Assembly (NCBI GenBank): GCA_964523725.1
Contig: CAZGAU010000227.1
Location: forward strand, 1 to 6,938
DNA length: 6,938 bases
Source of the DNA: JADJNW01 sp964523725
GTDB taxonomy: Bacteria > Bacteroidota > Bacteroidia > Chitinophagales > Saprospiraceae
Reading direction: 5' to 3'
Both the position numbers and the translations under genes were made by a program. Positions 5,824 to 6,938 of the stretch are shown here, piece by piece; the first letter of the stretch is position 1; every line of letters starts with the position of its first letter. The notes below the pieces were generated by a model, which saw only the letters and a program-made list of their open reading frames with translations, made no database searches and was not told where the DNA came from.

Positions 5824-6327
5824 TTAAAATCCGAGTGCTTTTTTTACATCGGCGAGTAAATCCTTGCCATCTGCTAAAATAATACCAGTCCCTGGCGAGG
5901 AATCCAGTACATACAAAATACCCTGCGCCCGAGCTACGCGTTGAACGGCATCATTGGCTTTTTTGAGAATCGGTTGATAAAGCTCTGCCTGTTTCTTTTG
6001 CAATTCCTGAGAAGCCGTTTGTTGTGCATCGCCCAGTCTTATTTCAATATTCTGAAGTTCTATTGCTCTTTTTTCGTTCTCTTCCTGGGTTTTGCCGGGC
6101 GCTTCGTTTTCGTATTGCTTTGCTTTGTTTTGAAATTCCTGAAAAGAATTTTGCAAATCAGCCTTATAGGTCTCTTCTATCTTTTTTAGTTCTGCTTGAG
6201 CCGCTTTCATCTCTGGCATTTCACTTAATAATTGTTGAACATTGATGTGGGCAATTTGATTCTGTGCCAGGAGGCTGGCATTCCCCAGAAATAAAATGGC
6301 CACTATTAGAATGGTAAGTCGTTTCAT
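5824..6327 (-). CDS. OmpH/Skp family periplasmic chaperone
   Basis: The product is 167 residues from ATG at 6327-6325. I chose this start because it opens a standard signal peptide, MKRLTILIVAILFLGNASLLA (cleavage before Q22). A longer frame from 6381 would add 18 residues (MDSVPCKCLL...) that do not look like a signal peptide. The mature part begins IAHINVQQLLSEMPEMKAA, matching the OmpH/Skp pattern 'iayvd...l...p....a'. It continues as a long, charged, Q/E/K-rich helical hairpin (about 45-135), and closes with a beta strand, GILYVLDSS, then ILADGKDLLADVKKALGF. Length fits the family (E. coli Skp about 160). Skp-type proteins form trimers that hold unfolded outer-membrane proteins in the periplasm. 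Here it is the first gene of a two-gene unit with the VOC protein, outside the usual bamA neighbourhood, so it may be a paralogue. Confidence 0.93.
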   Translation of the reverse strand: MKRLTILIVAILFLGNASLLAQNQIAHINVQQLLSEMPEMKAAQAELKKIEETYKADLQNSFQEFQNKAKQYENEAPGKTQEENEKRAIELQNIEIRLGDAQQTASQELQKKQAELYQPILKKANDAVQRVARAQGILYVLDSSPGTGIILADGKDLLADVKKALGF

Positions 6328-6425
6328 AGAGTTTTGTTTTCGAAAATGATACAATAAGCATTTACATGGTACGCTGTCCATAGGAATGTCTGAATAAAGA
6401 GGGCGTCTTATTGAGGAGTTTGTTT

Positions 6426-6433
6426 CAAATATA
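6426..6433 (-). promoter_or_regulatory. -7 box for the OmpH-VOC operon
   Basis: On the minus strand this reads TATATTTG, an exact match to TAnnTTTG. It would start transcription near 6419, leaving a leader of about 90 nt before the ATG at 6327. No clear TTG element is seen at -33, so it remains a motif-only call. Confidence 0.45.
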
Positions 6434-6536
6434 CTTTTTTCGGGTTAAAAAGGGTAGAATTGACGGGAGAAATGTCATTTATGGTTTACAAACAGGGGTA
6501 AAGAATCTTTAAAACGGTTACTTTACGGTGCTAAAC

Positions 6537-6604
6537 AAAAAGAGTTATCCCCAACTCCCCAAATGCTGTAAATAATAGCATCCGAACGGAGTTCAGGATA
6601 ACTC
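6537..6604 (-). terminator. Nested three-stem palindrome with T-run, likely terminator of the right-edge gene
   Basis: Three perfect inverted repeats are nested: GAGTTATCC (6542-6550) with GGATAACTC (6596-6604); AACTCC (6553-6558) with GGAGTT (6588-6593); and ATGCT (6563-6567) with AGCAT (6577-6581) around a 9-nt loop. Short internal loops separate them. On the minus strand the outer arm is followed directly by TTTTT (6541-6537), the layout of an intrinsic terminator. It lies about 40 bp after the stop of the gene ending at 6646. It is longer and more elaborate than most terminators. Confidence 0.6.
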
Positions 6605-6645
6605 AAAACTGTATAGAATAAAAATTGTCTTGACGCCGGATGTTC

Positions 6646-6938
6646 CTATTTAAGCTTTACGAATCTTTTTTCCAATACGGCCAAAGTCTCCTGCAATTTC
6701 ACTACTCCCTGCATCGCCTGAGGCGTAGGACGGGCATCGGCACTTTGGAGTACGTTGAGCAGAAACAGAAATTTATGCTGCAAATCCACTACATTTTCAC
6801 GCTCATTGGGGGTCTCGTAGATGCTGCCGTATAGAAAGTCGCCACCGCTGGGGTCACCATTGCCACGCAAGGCTTGTAGCGCATTGCGTTCGGCATCATT
6901 TGCGTTGTTGGCGAGGTTTTTATCAATGGCTTCGCGCA
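6646..6938 (-). CDS. C-terminal end of a larger protein, possibly a VPS10/BNR-repeat (sialidase-like) protein
   Basis: A frame is open from the right edge to TAG at 6648-6646, giving about 97 C-terminal residues. It reads AIDKNLANNANDAERNALQA, then a GNGDPSGGDFLYGSIYETP segment, then helices NERENVVDLQHKF, and ends EKRFVKLK. The G-D-P turn, 'SIYE.PNER..V..LQ' and a final alpha-helical hairpin with 'P.......V..L...L..LE..F' resemble the helical tail of the roughly 1000-residue beta-propeller proteins annotated in Bacteroidota as VPS10-domain, BNR-repeat or glycosyl-hydrolase-like. This assignment is from pattern memory and is tentative, because the propeller part is outside the window. An internal TTG at 6870-6868 could be taken as a start, but the frame continues upstream with equally gene-like sequence. 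Confidence 0.7.
   Translation of the reverse strand, partial: REAIDKNLANNANDAERNALQALRGNGDPSGGDFLYGSIYETPNERENVVDLQHKFLFLLNVLQSADARPTPQAMQGVVKLQETLAVLEKRFVKLK

Larger units (their letters stand above)
6328..6645. other. 318-bp gap upstream of the OmpH gene
   Basis: No gene is visible. The gap contains the presumed leader and -7 box of the OmpH-VOC operon (6426-6433), a 13-bp palindrome TAAAGAaTCTTTA (6499-6511) that could be an operator, and the nested palindrome at 6542-6604 that probably terminates the gene to the right. Confidence 0.6.

Noticed and set aside
5941..6189. Hydrophobic plus-strand frame opposite the OmpH/Skp gene
   Set aside because: The Phe/Leu-rich product is what the reverse complement of a K/E/Q-rich coiled-coil gene gives; no independent promoter or family match.
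6328..6381. 18-residue N-terminal extension of the OmpH/Skp protein
   Set aside because: The extension (MDSVPCKCLLYHFRKQNS) would bury the normal signal peptide start; ATG at 6327 gives a standard secreted protein.

Overview
The window looks like a chromosomal segment of a free-living Bacteroidota, probably a relative of the Saprospiria/Chitinophagia. The basis is a membrane TPR regulator with a LuxR-like C-terminal helix-turn-helix of the kind common in this phylum, an OmpH/Skp family chaperone, a lipoprotein signal followed by an acidic Bacteroidota-type export motif, no Shine-Dalgarno sequences, and TAnnTTTG-type -7 promoter boxes. I infer the phylum from gene content only and cannot name a species.

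Layout. Positions 1-348 (minus) hold the N-terminal part of a conserved protein of unknown function. Positions 349-1247 have no convincing gene. They contain a hairpin-rich element (643-721) and a striking array of about 15 degenerate units of 20-21 bp (about 781-1093), in which T-tracts and A-tracts alternate every helical turn. Then follow a small dimeric alpha/beta-barrel protein (1248-1514, minus) and a 625-residue TPR/transmembrane/HTH regulator (1701-3578, minus). A 171-bp divergent promoter region separates the regulator from a cholesterol-dependent-cytolysin family lipoprotein (3750-5297, plus). A strong bidirectional terminator follows, then a VOC/glyoxalase-fold protein and an OmpH/Skp protein in one minus-strand operon (5390-6327). 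The window closes with a gene-free stretch holding a 63-bp nested palindrome and the C-terminal end of another minus-strand gene (6646-6938).

The centre of interest is the divergent pair. The plus-strand gene encodes a protein whose domains 1-3 match classical pore-forming cytolysins (perfringolysin, pneumolysin) almost motif by motif. Its C-terminal targeting domain has lost the undecapeptide and the Thr-Leu cholesterol-recognition pair, and it carries a lipoprotein signal. The minus-strand neighbour is built as a one-component membrane sensor: signal peptide, periplasmic TPRs, one membrane helix, cytoplasmic coiled coil and DNA-binding HTH. Between them lie two mirrored -7-like boxes flanking an 11-bp tandem repeat (two copies of TGTCCACGC). 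The simplest model is a surface-anchored pore-forming weapon or lysis factor controlled by a dedicated membrane regulator; this is inference from layout. The second unusual item is the noncoding, helically phased repeat array, with a partial copy just downstream of the regulator gene.
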